Below, piece by piece: positions 1 through 8,092 of a stretch of 64,000 nt of DNA. Each line of letters starts with the position of its first letter. The first letter of the stretch is position 1. The notes beneath the pieces are model-generated. The model did not search any database, had not been told where the DNA came from, and saw only the letters and a list, made by a program, of their open reading frames with translations. A program made the position numbers and the translations under genes. This stretch comes from an uncultured Oscillospiraceae bacterium (lineage in GTDB: Bacteria > Bacillota > Clostridia > Oscillospirales > Ruminococcaceae): NCBI GenBank assembly GCA_934526065.1, contig CAKSZX010000004.1, positions 1-64,000 on the forward strand, written 5' to 3'.

Positions 1-1343
1 CATTTCTTGATTTCTTCCAAGAGGGCAGGGAACTTATCCGGGTCGCAGTCGAACATCAATTTTTCCTGCATAAAGTTAATAGAAACGTTGCTGAGACCCT
101 CGATTTTTGCAATGTGTCTTTCAAGATTGCCTGCACAGTTAGCACAGTCAATTCCTGTGATGCTCATTTTGTGGCTTCTGCCGGAAATTTCTTTATGTTC
201 ATGGTGGTGATCGTGACCGCAAGAACAGCTTTCACCGTGATCGTGGTGGTGTTCGTGACCGCAACCGCATTCTTCGCCGTGTTCGTGGTGGTGATCGTGA
301 CCACAACCACATTCTTCGCCGTGATCGTGGTGGTGATCGTGACCGCAACCGCATTCTTCGCCATGTTCATGGTGATGTATTTCCGGTCTTTCGGTTTCTT
401 CTTTTGAAAGAATTTCACCTACATTTGCCTCAGGTAAGGCGTCCTCAGCAACCTTTTTGATTTCGTCAATCAACTTTTCGGCTTTTTCACTTTCGCAAAC
501 AAAAATCAAACGCTCCCGAATATGATTTACCGAGACATTGTAAATGCCATCAATTTCACTGATTGCATTTTTTAATTTTTCAGCACAGTTCGGACAGTCA
601 ACATCTGTAAGTTCTGTTTTACACTTAACAAATTTGGCATTTTCGTCCGGTTCATCGTGGTGTTGTTCGTGACCGCAACCGCATTCTTCACCGTGTTCGT
701 GATGCTGATCGTGGCCGCAACTGCATTCTTCACCATGTTCATGATGCTGATCGTGGCCGCAACTACATTCCTCACCGTGATCGTGGTGATGATCGTGACC
801 ACAACCGCATTCTTCGCCGTGATCGTGATGATGTTCGTGACCACAACCGCATTCTTCGCCGTGATCGTGATGATGTTCGTGACCACAACCGCATTCTTCG
901 CCATGTTCGTGGTGATGATCGTGACCACAACCACATTCTTCGCCATGTTCGTGGTGATGATCATGACCGCAACCGCATTCCTCACCGTGTTCGTGATGAT
1001 GATCGTGGCCGCAACCACATTCTTCACCGTGATCGTGGTGGTGTTTGTGACCGCAACCACATTCCTCGCCGTGTTCGTGGTTGTGTTCGTGATGATGTTC
1101 TTTTGTCTGCCGAGGTTTGTTATCACCGCCCAAAACAGCGTCAGGCTCAACCTTGTCGATAACAGCCTTTATCTCGCCTATCATCTCGTCATATTTTGCA
1201 TCATCACAGTCAAATATAAGTTTTTCTCCCATAAAATTGATGGAAACATTGCTGAGACCGTCAATTTTTGCAATGTGCCTTTCAAGATTCGCGGCACAGT
1301 TTGCACAGTCAATGCCTGTGATAGATAACTTGTGTGTGCTCAT
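1..1343 (-). CDS. Heavy-metal P1B-type ATPase, N-terminal metal-binding part (runs off window)
   Basis: Partial: 447 codons are visible and the gene continues past base 1, so the membrane and catalytic domains are not seen. The ATG at 1343 is preceded by AGAAAGGA. Three HMA (ferredoxin-like metal-binding) domains are readable, at about residues 5-70 (GIDCANCA, C13/C16), 242-310 (DVDCPNCAEKL) and 392-447 (GIDCANCA again). Between them lie two blocks of a 14-residue repeat of the form HGEECGCGHDHHHD: 10 units at about residues 85-228 and 4 units at about 320-385, rich in His, Cys and acidic residues. The family pumps soft metal ions out of the cytosol using ATP. Repeats and HMAs are cytosolic in this family. 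The GxDCxxC motifs resemble Zn/Cd/Pb pumps more than CopA, but the substrate is an inference. The gene lies 21 bp after csoR and is probably co-transcribed with it. Confidence 0.88.
   Translation of the reverse strand, partial: MSTHKLSITGIDCANCAANLERHIAKIDGLSNVSINFMGEKLIFDCDDAKYDEMIGEIKAVIDKVEPDAVLGGDNKPRQTKEHHHEHNHEHGEECGCGHKHHHDHGEECGCGHDHHHEHGEECGCGHDHHHEHGEECGCGHDHHHEHGEECGCGHEHHHDHGEECGCGHEHHHDHGEECGCGHDHHHDHGEECSCGHDQHHEHGEECSCGHDQHHEHGEECGCGHEQHHDEPDENAKFVKCKTELTDVDCPNCAEKLKNAISEIDGIYNVSVNHIRERLIFVCESEKAEKLIDEIKKVAEDALPEANVGEILSKEETERPEIHHHEHGEECGCGHDHHHDHGEECGCGHDHHHEHGEECGCGHEHHHDHGESCSCGHDHHHEHKEISGRSHKMSITGIDCANCAGNLERHIAKIEGLSNVSINFMQEKLMFDCDPDKFPALLEEIKK
200..385 (-). repeat. Tandem 42-bp repeats, block 2 (about 4 units)
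   Basis: This in-frame tandem repeat encodes 14-residue units HGEECGCGH(D/E)HHH(D/E); the last unit varies to GESCSCG. It lies between HMA domains 2 and 3 of the P-type ATPase. Unit length is a multiple of three, so copy-number changes keep the frame. Confidence 0.85.
655..1095 (-). repeat. Tandem 42-bp repeats, block 1 (10 units)
   Basis: Ten head-to-tail 42-bp units encode HGEECGCGHDHHHD-like 14-mers between HMA domains 1 and 2 of the P-type ATPase. Differences are mostly synonymous or D/E, H/Q and G/S exchanges, and each unit keeps CxC and about five His. Two adjacent units near 805-890 are identical in DNA, pointing to recent duplication. Confidence 0.9.
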
Positions 1344-1364
1344 AATATGTATCCTTTCTTATAA

Positions 1365-1676
1365 TTATTTCATTTTTGAAAATTGGTCAACAACTTCCGA
1401 AATATCTTTTAAAGCCCGGTCAAGGTCTATATCACCGTCTTGGATATTTTCCACAACGCAGTGTTCCAAGTGGTCAAGCATTACAAGCTTTGCAACCTGT
1501 TTAACAGCGCTTTGCACGGCGGACAGCTGTGTTAGAATTTCTTTACAGGAACGGCCGCTTTCGCCCATATCCTTTATTCCTCTTACTTGCCCTTCAATCC
1601 TTGAAAGTCTTTTGATAATGTCGTCGTTGACATGGTTTTTTCTTTCAATATTACCCATCAGTTCACCATACCCCAT
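1365..1676 (-). CDS. csoR: CsoR/RcnR-family metal-sensing repressor
   Basis: A 103-residue all-helical DUF156-family repressor. The Cys-His-Cys sensor residues are C44, H69 and C73, with the 25- and 4-residue spacing of Cu(I)-sensing CsoR; the arginine-rich helix starts at about residue 22 (IKRLSRIEGQVRGIK). In this family metal binding releases the repressor from a G/C-tract palindrome. The ATG at 1676 has AAAGGA 8 nt upstream. A downstream ATG at 1658 is possible but has a weaker site. The promoter has an operator inside its spacer and another palindrome overlaps the start codon, so autoregulation is likely. The next gene is the P-type ATPase, its probable target. The ligand set suggests Cu(I), while the ATPase motifs suggest Zn/Cd, so the metal is uncertain. 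Confidence 0.92.
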   Translation of the reverse strand: MGYGELMGNIERKNHVNDDIIKRLSRIEGQVRGIKDMGESGRSCKEILTQLSAVQSAVKQVAKLVMLDHLEHCVVENIQDGDIDLDRALKDISEVVDQFSKMK

Positions 1677-1683
1677 AGGGTAT
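1668..1683. promoter_or_regulatory. CsoR-type palindrome over the csoR start
   Basis: ATACCCCATAGGGTAT is a C-tract/G-tract palindrome of the CsoR-family operator type. It lies between the csoR Shine-Dalgarno site and its start codon and overlaps the ATG. Recognition by CsoR is inferred. Confidence 0.55.
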
Positions 1684-1699
1684 TTCCTTTCATAATCAC

Positions 1700-1729
1700 A
1701 TTATATACCCCCTGGGGTATATTTGTCAA
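1700..1729 (-). promoter_or_regulatory. csoR-ATPase promoter with embedded CsoR operator
   Basis: On the minus strand there is a consensus TTGACA (1724-1729) and a consensus TATAAT (1700-1705) with an 18-bp spacer. The spacer is filled by the palindrome ATATACCCCCTGGGGTATAT (1703-1722). Repressor bound there would block RNA polymerase directly. Confidence 0.85.
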
Positions 1730-1804
1730 TAAAAAAATGACAAATTTTCAAGATTTGTCATTTAAAACAATAAGTTATACTAACTTATTATATCAAGTTG
1801 CAAA

Positions 1805-1822
1805 ATACCCTAATAGGGGTAT
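1805..1822. promoter_or_regulatory. Third CsoR-type palindrome
   Basis: ATACCCTAATAGGGGTAT has the same ATACCC...GGGTAT half-sites as the two sites near csoR. It lies upstream of the csoR promoter, just beyond the 3' end of the peptide-binding protein gene. It could be an auxiliary operator; the function is inferred. Confidence 0.45.
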
Positions 1823-1827
1823 CAAAC

Positions 1828-3369
1828 TTATTTTGCTTTTGCGGTTTTAAGATTGACTACACCTGTGTATGGGTCGGCATAAATATCGCTGAAAGATGAT
1901 CTGTAAACAAGTGTGGTTTTATCACTGCCCATAGGCACCGCCAATGCTGAATTGATTATTGTATTTTCGCTGTCGATTATATAATTTAAACTGAGGTTTG
2001 CACTGTCCGCTTTAGCCAGGGCTACCGAGTTTGCCACCCGGCCGGAGTATGGTGTAAATATATCCAATATACCGTATGGGGTATCGTTTTCACCGCTTAA
2101 CGGCAAAAAGGCTATGTCGAAATCTCCCCGGCTCACTCTTGCCTTTATTTGATTGGAAGGCAGGTATTCGATCTTAAAAAATACACCCAAATTTTTTTGC
2201 CACAGCTGATTTATATTTTCATATATTATTGAATATGCGCTGTCACCGGGTACAAGCACCGTAAGGTTTTCGATTTTTCCAAGACCTGTCTCCGAAAGCC
2301 CTGTTTGAAAAAGCTCTTTCGGTTCTGCGCTTAGGTACTCCCGCTTTTGTACGGTGTACTGTGTATTTATCAAACTGCCGTTAAGAACGGTTGTACCCGG
2401 AAAAATCGAATAGGCAGGGGATACCGCCTGCGGGTTTGCACCGGAATTTTCAAATCCGTAAGCATACCAGCCTAAGGCTTTTCTTATATTTTCATTATTT
2501 AACTCTGTTTTATTTGCATTAAAAACAAGTGTGTTTACTATGCTGTCAAATTCCGTTACCGAAGTGCCGGAGGCAGGGTTTTTAACTTCGGAAAGGGAAT
2601 AATAGCAGCTTATATCCTCATTTTCGTAAGACGCAGCAAGTTCATCGGACGAAACCTTTTCTATCCTTATTCTTTGCAGATATGTTTTGTCATCATCAAC
2701 TCTTACCAAGGTTGCGGCGGCATCGTCTATGTAACTGAGCTTAAAGGGGCCGTTGCCCAAAATTTTATCGGCGCTCAATCCGTAAGTACCGCCGGAACTT
2801 TCGAAAAATTCCTTGTTGCATGGGTATGCGGCGGTAAGGCATAGCTTTTCGATAAAGTTGTAGTCCGAGTTTTCAAGTTGAATAACAACAGTGTGCCGAT
2901 CCTTTGCATAAACGCCCAAAGAATTTACATCTCCGCCGTTTATAATCGACTGTGCGTTTTTAATATTTGAAAAATCGGAGGCGTAAGGAGAGTGCATTTT
3001 TGGATTTACCACTCTTTGCAATGCAAATACAAAATCATCTGCAGTTACGGCTTTTCCCTCAAATTCGCTTTTTGAGCTTTTGGCGTGATATACGCTACCT
3101 TGCTTTATTTTTATTGTGTAGGTTTTGCCATCGGATGAAATATCACAGCTTTCAGCCAGGTTATATACAATTTCGCCGTTGCGCTTTTCAAACAATCCGT
3201 CAAATATATTGGCTATGACAAGTAAATCTTCCGGGTTTGACGCTATTTGCGGGTCAAAATTTGTAGGCATAGTTTCCCGCGGCAGGGTAAAGGTGGTTAT
3301 TTTGCCGGATGAACAACCGGAAAATACAAATATTATTAAAAAAAGTAAAGCAGAAAATTTTCTTTTCAA
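1828..3369 (-). CDS. Family 5 (OppA/DppA-like) substrate-binding lipoprotein
   Basis: 513 residues. The start is the TTG at 3369, 6 nt after GGAGG; a longer reading from 3417 has no such site. The protein opens with a positively charged signal peptide and a lipobox (FVFSGC, Cys at about residue 19), so it should be a membrane-anchored lipoprotein. The rest has SBP_bac_5 features: FDPQIASNPEDLLVIANIFDG, VTADDFVFALQRVVNP and GNGPFKLSYID. These proteins capture peptides or related ligands for an ABC importer. No permease or ATPase gene adjoins it, so it must work with a transporter encoded elsewhere or have a sensory role. Confidence 0.9.
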   Translation of the reverse strand: MKRKFSALLFLIIFVFSGCSSGKITTFTLPRETMPTNFDPQIASNPEDLLVIANIFDGLFEKRNGEIVYNLAESCDISSDGKTYTIKIKQGSVYHAKSSKSEFEGKAVTADDFVFALQRVVNPKMHSPYASDFSNIKNAQSIINGGDVNSLGVYAKDRHTVVIQLENSDYNFIEKLCLTAAYPCNKEFFESSGGTYGLSADKILGNGPFKLSYIDDAAATLVRVDDDKTYLQRIRIEKVSSDELAASYENEDISCYYSLSEVKNPASGTSVTEFDSIVNTLVFNANKTELNNENIRKALGWYAYGFENSGANPQAVSPAYSIFPGTTVLNGSLINTQYTVQKREYLSAEPKELFQTGLSETGLGKIENLTVLVPGDSAYSIIYENINQLWQKNLGVFFKIEYLPSNQIKARVSRGDFDIAFLPLSGENDTPYGILDIFTPYSGRVANSVALAKADSANLSLNYIIDSENTIINSALAVPMGSDKTTLVYRSSFSDIYADPYTGVVNLKTAKAK

Positions 3370-3474
3370 TTTGTGCCTCCGAACCGAATAATAAATATAT
3401 CGTTTAAAGTATATCACAAAATTTTATTATAATAAACACAATAATATGAATATTTAATAAAAATTTAATGAAAA

Positions 3475-3511
3475 GGCAAGAAAAAGGGCACCGCTTAACA
3501 GTGACGCCCTT
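3475..3511 (-). terminator. Terminator downstream of glnN
   Basis: On the minus strand an AAGGGC...GCCCTT-type stem (3484-3511, about 9 bp with two G-U pairs) is followed by TTTTTCTT. It lies 15 bp after the glutamine synthetase stop codon. Confidence 0.7.
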
Positions 3512-3526
3512 AAATATTGTTTTTTA

Positions 3527-5623
3527 TTATAAGTCAAAGAACAAATCTGTGTATGTCGGCATAGGCCATTTATCCTTAGGCATTACGGTTTCAAGATAAT
3601 CAACCTTTTCTCTCAAAGCCGGCAAGTCTTTTGAACAAACTTCATACAAAGCGTTTGCCTGTTGTTCCTGCGTAGGCATTTCCATTGCCTCTTTGTGATT
3701 TTTAACAAGTGTTTCACACAAAGCGTCAATTTCGTCTGCAAGTTCTGAGATAACTCTCTGGGATTTAACCGTTACACCGTTGAGAATACCTACCTTTTCG
3801 CCATAGTAGTTGGCTTTTGCAAGATCGCCGCAGTATTCGATAGCCGCAGGCAAAATCTGTTTGTTTACCATTTCCCGGGCAACGTTTAATTCAATGTTGC
3901 TCTTTTGAATATATCTTGTAAACATTACATTGTATCTTGATTCGACTTCTTCCTCGGTCAAAGCCTTGGCTCTCTTCAAAAATTCAATGTTTTCAGGCTT
4001 TTTCAAAACAGGTATTGCCTTTACCGTACAGTTAAGGTTCGGCAAACCTCTTCTTGCGGCTTCTTCAACCCATTCGTCTGAATAACCGTTGCCGTTGAAA
4101 AGAATTCTCTTGTGTGCAAAATATTCTCTTGAAACGATTTCGTATGCCTTTTTAATCTTATCGCCGTCATAGTTTTCAATTTCCTTAGCAAATTCTCTGA
4201 AAGAAATCGTAACAAGTGCGTTGATAATTGTGTTTACAAATCCCAAAGGCTGTGAAGAACCAACCATACGGAACTCAAATTTATAACCTGTAAATGCAAA
4301 TGGGGAAGTTCTGTTTCTGTCGCCCTCGTCAACTGTCAAAAGCGGCAAAACCTTTGCGCCCAAAAGAATATCCTTTTTGTATTTATCGTGGTCAATCGCA
4401 TGACCCATGGCTATGTCTTCTATAACTGTTTGCAACGGGCCGCCCAAGTACATTGAAACTATTGCAGGCGGTGCCTCGGATGCACCGAGACGGAAGTCAT
4501 TGCCCTGTGTAGTGGCGGAAAGACGAAGCAAATCGGCATGTTCGTCAACGCCTTTCATAAATGCGGCAACGGTGATAAGGAACTTGATGTTCTTTTCAGG
4601 TGTTTTTGTAGGGGCAAGCAAGTTCTCACCTGTGTTTGTAACAAGGGAGTAGTTGTTGTGTTTGCCGGAACCGTTAACGCCTGCAAAAGGTTTTTCGTAC
4701 AAAAGACAAACCATATCATGTCTGAGTGCTGTCTTTCTCATTATATCCATAACCAACTGGTTGTGATCGCAGCTGATGTTGGCGTAATCGTAAACGCAGG
4801 CAAGTTCAAACTGACCCGGAGCAACTTCGTTATGCTCTGTTTTTGCGGCAATGCCCAATCTCCAAAGCTGATCGTCAATATCACGCATAAATTCTCTTAC
4901 ACGTTCCATTGTGCTGCCGTAGTAGTGATCGCCCAATTCCTGGCCTTTGGCACTCATTGCACCGAAGATGGTTCTGCCTGTTTCCCTAAGGTCAAGTCTT
5001 TTGTCAAACAATTCTTTGTCAACAAGGAAGTATTCCTGCTCGGCACCTACGGTAGGTTTTACATATGTAATGTCATCAAAGCCCATGGCTTTAAAAAGTC
5101 TTACGCCCTGTTTGTTCAAAGCCTGTGTGGTTCTCAAAAGTGGGGTTTTGTAGTCAAGCGCCTCACCTGTGAAAGCCGCAAATGCCGTAGGAATGTAAAG
5201 GGTAGTACCCATTACAAAACATGGACTTGTTGTATCCCAAACGGTGTAACCTCTCGCCTCAAATGTGGAACGCAAACCGCCGGACGGAAAACTTGAACCG
5301 TCGCTTTCTGCTTTTGTAAGCTGTTTGCCGGAGAAATTTACGATAGGTTTACCCTCCTTATCAGTTCCGTCAAGGAATGAGTCATGTCTGCCGCTGTTTG
5401 TGCCGGTCAGCGGTGAATGCCAGTGCAAGAAATGTGTCGCACCTTGTTCCATGGCCCAAACTTTGATAGCTTCCGCAATTTCATCCGCATAAGATGTATC
5501 CCAAATCTGGGCTTCGTCTCTTGCAACTCTGATAGACTCGTAAGCATTATTAGAAAGTCGCTCCTTCATAACGCTGTCATTAAAAACTTTTGCTCCAAAA
5601 ATGCTGTCAAAATCAACCTTCAT
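3527..5623 (-). CDS. glnN: Glutamine synthetase type III
   Basis: 698 residues, the length of GSIII (about 700) rather than GSI/II (350-470). It makes glutamine from glutamate, ammonia and ATP in the cytosol. GSIII markers are visible: the N-terminal extension (FNDSVMKERLS), VGAEQEYFLVD around residue 210, the TEHNEVAPGQFELA segment, KPFAGVNGSGKHNNYSL (catalytic loop and ATP site) and NRTSPFAFTGYKFEFRMVGS. The start ATG is preceded by AGGAGGG. It is transcribed alone, with a promoter at 5799-5827 and a leader of about 170 nt that may carry control. This is one of the main ammonia-assimilation enzymes of gut clostridia and Bacteroidetes. Confidence 0.97.
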   Translation of the reverse strand: MKVDFDSIFGAKVFNDSVMKERLSNNAYESIRVARDEAQIWDTSYADEIAEAIKVWAMEQGATHFLHWHSPLTGTNSGRHDSFLDGTDKEGKPIVNFSGKQLTKAESDGSSFPSGGLRSTFEARGYTVWDTTSPCFVMGTTLYIPTAFAAFTGEALDYKTPLLRTTQALNKQGVRLFKAMGFDDITYVKPTVGAEQEYFLVDKELFDKRLDLRETGRTIFGAMSAKGQELGDHYYGSTMERVREFMRDIDDQLWRLGIAAKTEHNEVAPGQFELACVYDYANISCDHNQLVMDIMRKTALRHDMVCLLYEKPFAGVNGSGKHNNYSLVTNTGENLLAPTKTPEKNIKFLITVAAFMKGVDEHADLLRLSATTQGNDFRLGASEAPPAIVSMYLGGPLQTVIEDIAMGHAIDHDKYKKDILLGAKVLPLLTVDEGDRNRTSPFAFTGYKFEFRMVGSSQPLGFVNTIINALVTISFREFAKEIENYDGDKIKKAYEIVSREYFAHKRILFNGNGYSDEWVEEAARRGLPNLNCTVKAIPVLKKPENIEFLKRAKALTEEEVESRYNVMFTRYIQKSNIELNVAREMVNKQILPAAIEYCGDLAKANYYGEKVGILNGVTVKSQRVISELADEIDALCETLVKNHKEAMEMPTQEQQANALYEVCSKDLPALREKVDYLETVMPKDKWPMPTYTDLFFDL

Positions 5624-5793
5624 AAATATCCCTCCTATATAAGTTATTTTCTATCGGCGTAAGGTTAGAAAAACCGATAAAATTAAAAAAATAAAAAGCG
5701 CCCTCCAATATACCGTAACATATAAATTGTAAAAACGCCCTAAAATTTTTTCTTCGGATTACAGAGTTTTAAATAATCCTTGAAAAATTATTG
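5624..5793 (-). promoter_or_regulatory. Structured 5' leader of glnN
   Basis: About 170 nt separate the predicted transcription start from glnN. The leader contains a GGATTA/TAATCC hairpin, two copies of AGGGCG(T/C)TTTTT about 45 nt apart with T-rich tails, and a bulged stem (ATTTT-ATCGG with CCGAT-AG-AAAAT, about 5649-5685) just before the Shine-Dalgarno site. I do not recognise a known riboswitch consensus. Confidence 0.4.
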
Positions 5794-5798
5794 AGAAT

Positions 5799-5827
5799 AT
5801 TTTATCACTAACATAAATGAATTTCAA
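5799..5827 (-). promoter_or_regulatory. glnN promoter
   Basis: Minus-strand TTGAAA (5822-5827), a 17-bp spacer and TAAAAT (5799-5804). Confidence 0.65.
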
Positions 5828-5873
5828 TAAAAATTTATGCCTGTGTATAATTTTGTAAGTTTTTACAAAACAG

Positions 5874-5902
5874 TTGCCATAAACGGAAAATCGGTTTATA
5901 AT
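5874..5902 (+). promoter_or_regulatory. murD promoter
   Basis: TTGCCA (5874-5879), a 17-bp spacer and TATAAT (5897-5902). It lies about 75 bp upstream of murD and is divergent from the glnN promoter. Confidence 0.75.
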
Positions 5903-5975
5903 ACTGTCACAAGTGAGTTTTAACTGACTTTTGTTTGATTATTAACAAATTGTAAACAACGGAGGAAACGGTTTT

Positions 5976-7364
5976 ATGGAAAACAAAGCTGTGGAGTTTT
6001 ACAACGGTTTAAAGGGTAAAAAAGTTGCCTTTATAGGCGCAGGCGTAAGCCACAAAACCCTTATAAAAATGTTTACGGAATACGGTGCCAAGGTCACTTT
6101 ATGCGACAAAAAGGAGTTTTCAAAGTTCGGCGATTATGGAGATGAACTTAAAAAATTAGGTGTGAATCTTTCTTTGGGTGAAAATTATCTTGATGGGCTT
6201 AAAAATCAAGATATGATATTGCGCACACCGGGCTTTGAATTTTATACAAAAGAACTTCAAGATCGGATAAAAGAGGGCATAACCGTAACAAGTGAAATGG
6301 AGTTGTTTTTTTCACTTTGTCCATGCAAAATCTATGCCGTAACAGGGTCCGACGGCAAGACAACCACTACAACCCTTATAAGCGAAATGCTGAAAGCCTC
6401 AGGTAAAAATGTTCACCTTGGCGGTAATATAGGCAAGGCGCTTTTACCTGTTGCAATGGATGTAAAAGAAAATGATGTGGCGGTTGTGGAGCTTTCAAGT
6501 TTTCAGCTTATTTCAATGCGCCAATCTCCCGATGTGGCGGTTGTCACAAATGTTACTCCTAACCACCTTGATCACCACAAGGATATGCAGGAGTATATCG
6601 ACGCTAAGAGAAATATTCTTTTGTATCAAAAGCCGAACTCAAAAGCGGTTTTGGGCTATGAAAATGAAATCAGCCGCAATATGTATAAAGATGTAAAAGG
6701 GGAATGCCGGTATTTTTCTCGTCTGAGTGACTTGTCGGATAAGAAGAACAGCGGTTATATTGACGGCGACGGTTATCTTGTTGTTTCCGGCAGAAGAATA
6801 GTTCACCAAGATGAAGTGGCACTTCGTGGTAAGCATAACCTTGAAAATCTGTTGGCTGCATTTTGCGCCGTTGACGGCCGGGTAAGCGACGATGTAATGA
6901 CAAAGGTCGCCCGTGAATTTAAGGGGGTTGAACACAGAATAGAACCTGTGAGAACCTTAAACGGCGTCTGGTGGTTTAACGATTCAATCGCCACAAGCCC
7001 TACAAGAACCATTGCAGGATTAAACAGCTTTCCGCAAAAAATATGTATCATAGCCGGCGGTTATGATAAAAAGATACCTTACGAACCTTTGGCACAGCCG
7101 ATTATAGACCATGTTAAGATTTTGGTTGTTATGGGTCAAACAGGCCCTAAGATTGAAAAAGTTGTAAGGGAGCACCCGGACTTTGAAAAATCCGGCATTA
7201 AAATTCTCCATGCGGAAAATATGGAGCAGGCGGTTAAACTTATGTATGAAAATACCTCTGCCGGGGATATAGTAAGCTTCAGCCCTGCCTCCGCAAGTTT
7301 TGATTTGTATCGGAACTTTGAAGAAAGAGGTCGCCACTTTAAGAGATTGGTAAATGAATTATGA
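5976..7364 (+). CDS. murD: UDP-N-acetylmuramoyl-L-alanine--D-glutamate ligase
   Basis: 462 residues. It adds D-glutamate to UDP-MurNAc-L-Ala in cytoplasmic peptidoglycan synthesis. Visible in order: an N-terminal Rossmann-like domain (KKVAFIGAGVSHKTL), the Mur-ligase ATP loop GSDGKTTT at about residues 124-131, the central motif NVTPNHLDHHKD, and the C-terminal ligand domain (EHRIEPVRTLNGVWWFNDS, SPASASFDLYRNFEERG). GGAGG precedes the ATG. It stands outside a dcw cluster and overlaps the following acetyltransferase gene by 4 bp (ATGA), so the two are translationally coupled. Confidence 0.96.
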   Translation: MENKAVEFYNGLKGKKVAFIGAGVSHKTLIKMFTEYGAKVTLCDKKEFSKFGDYGDELKKLGVNLSLGENYLDGLKNQDMILRTPGFEFYTKELQDRIKEGITVTSEMELFFSLCPCKIYAVTGSDGKTTTTTLISEMLKASGKNVHLGGNIGKALLPVAMDVKENDVAVVELSSFQLISMRQSPDVAVVTNVTPNHLDHHKDMQEYIDAKRNILLYQKPNSKAVLGYENEISRNMYKDVKGECRYFSRLSDLSDKKNSGYIDGDGYLVVSGRRIVHQDEVALRGKHNLENLLAAFCAVDGRVSDDVMTKVAREFKGVEHRIEPVRTLNGVWWFNDSIATSPTRTIAGLNSFPQKICIIAGGYDKKIPYEPLAQPIIDHVKILVVMGQTGPKIEKVVREHPDFEKSGIKILHAENMEQAVKLMYENTSAGDIVSFSPASASFDLYRNFEERGRHFKRLVNEL

Positions 7365-8083
7365 TAAAAAACGCCCGTGACTGCATTGGGCGGTTTACCG
7401 AGAATTTAAAAAAGAATTATTTTATTTCGGATAAAATAAAATTTGAGTATGAAAACTTCGGTTTTTGTCGCAACAGCGCATTTTATGTGTTGGGCGACAA
7501 ATGTCTTATGGCAAAAGGGGAAAACCTGTCGGTAGGCGGCAATTTATCGCCGGAAGAGCTTGAAAACGTTAAAATTTTTTGCCGTTTTACCGGGCTAAAA
7601 ACGATAGAAAGCCGGCAGGGACAACTGTCTTTGCCTGTATCGGAAAGGCTGACTGTGATGGAGGGGTTTTCCGCCGTTACAGGTGTCAACCCTGTTGCGG
7701 AAGTCTGCAAAAATAAAAATATTTATGATTTTGCAGGGTTTTGCGGCGAAAATTTTCCCGGTATCGACAGAGATTTTGTCTACCCATATTTTACTTTGCC
7801 CATAAATCAGGGAACAGGTAATCTTTATACAATAAGCGAAGATAATAAAATTTTATCCGGAGCATTTGTTGCCGATTACAGCGGTTACGGGTATATATCA
7901 TTTGTTTCCACTGCCGCACAGGCAAGAGGCAAGGGCTGTGCCGGCACAATAATAAAAACAATCTTGGCAGATTTGCAAAATAAGCCTGCAAGGCTTGTTT
8001 GCCGCAACGAACTTGTAAATTTTTACGAAAACTTAGGTTTTAAAAAAACAGATAAACTGTATTTGTACAAAATATCGGAATAG
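7361..8083 (+). CDS. GNAT-type acetyltransferase
   Basis: 240 residues, starting inside the murD stop (ATGA overlap). The C-terminal half (about 120-238) looks like a GNAT fold: LSGAFVADYSGYGYISFVSTAAQARGKG contains the acetyl-CoA pyrophosphate loop QARGKGCAG, and it ends FYENLGFKKTDKLYLYKI, a typical GNAT C-terminus. The N-terminal half is not recognised; it could be a second, degenerate GNAT lobe. The acceptor substrate is unknown. Coupling to murD does not prove a wall function. Confidence 0.75.
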   Translation: MIKNARDCIGRFTENLKKNYFISDKIKFEYENFGFCRNSAFYVLGDKCLMAKGENLSVGGNLSPEELENVKIFCRFTGLKTIESRQGQLSLPVSERLTVMEGFSAVTGVNPVAEVCKNKNIYDFAGFCGENFPGIDRDFVYPYFTLPINQGTGNLYTISEDNKILSGAFVADYSGYGYISFVSTAAQARGKGCAGTIIKTILADLQNKPARLVCRNELVNFYENLGFKKTDKLYLYKISE

Positions 8084-8092
8084 GAAAAGTAT

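Noticed and set aside
655..1095. CRISPR-like array
   Set aside because: Units are contiguous with no unique spacers and code in frame for a protein repeat.
572..1328. Long open frames on both strands inside the 42-bp repeats (Thr/Val/Ala-rich proteins)
   Set aside because: They are shifted readings of the His/Cys repeat; the true frame is the P-type ATPase with recognisable HMA domains and a ribosome binding site.
4538..5296. 252-codon plus-strand frame inside glnN
   Set aside because: It is antisense to a fully conserved glutamine synthetase and lacks a ribosome binding site or family resemblance.
5624..5793. Known glutamine riboswitch
   Set aside because: No consensus of a described glutamine riboswitch class can be recognised; kept only as an unclassified leader.
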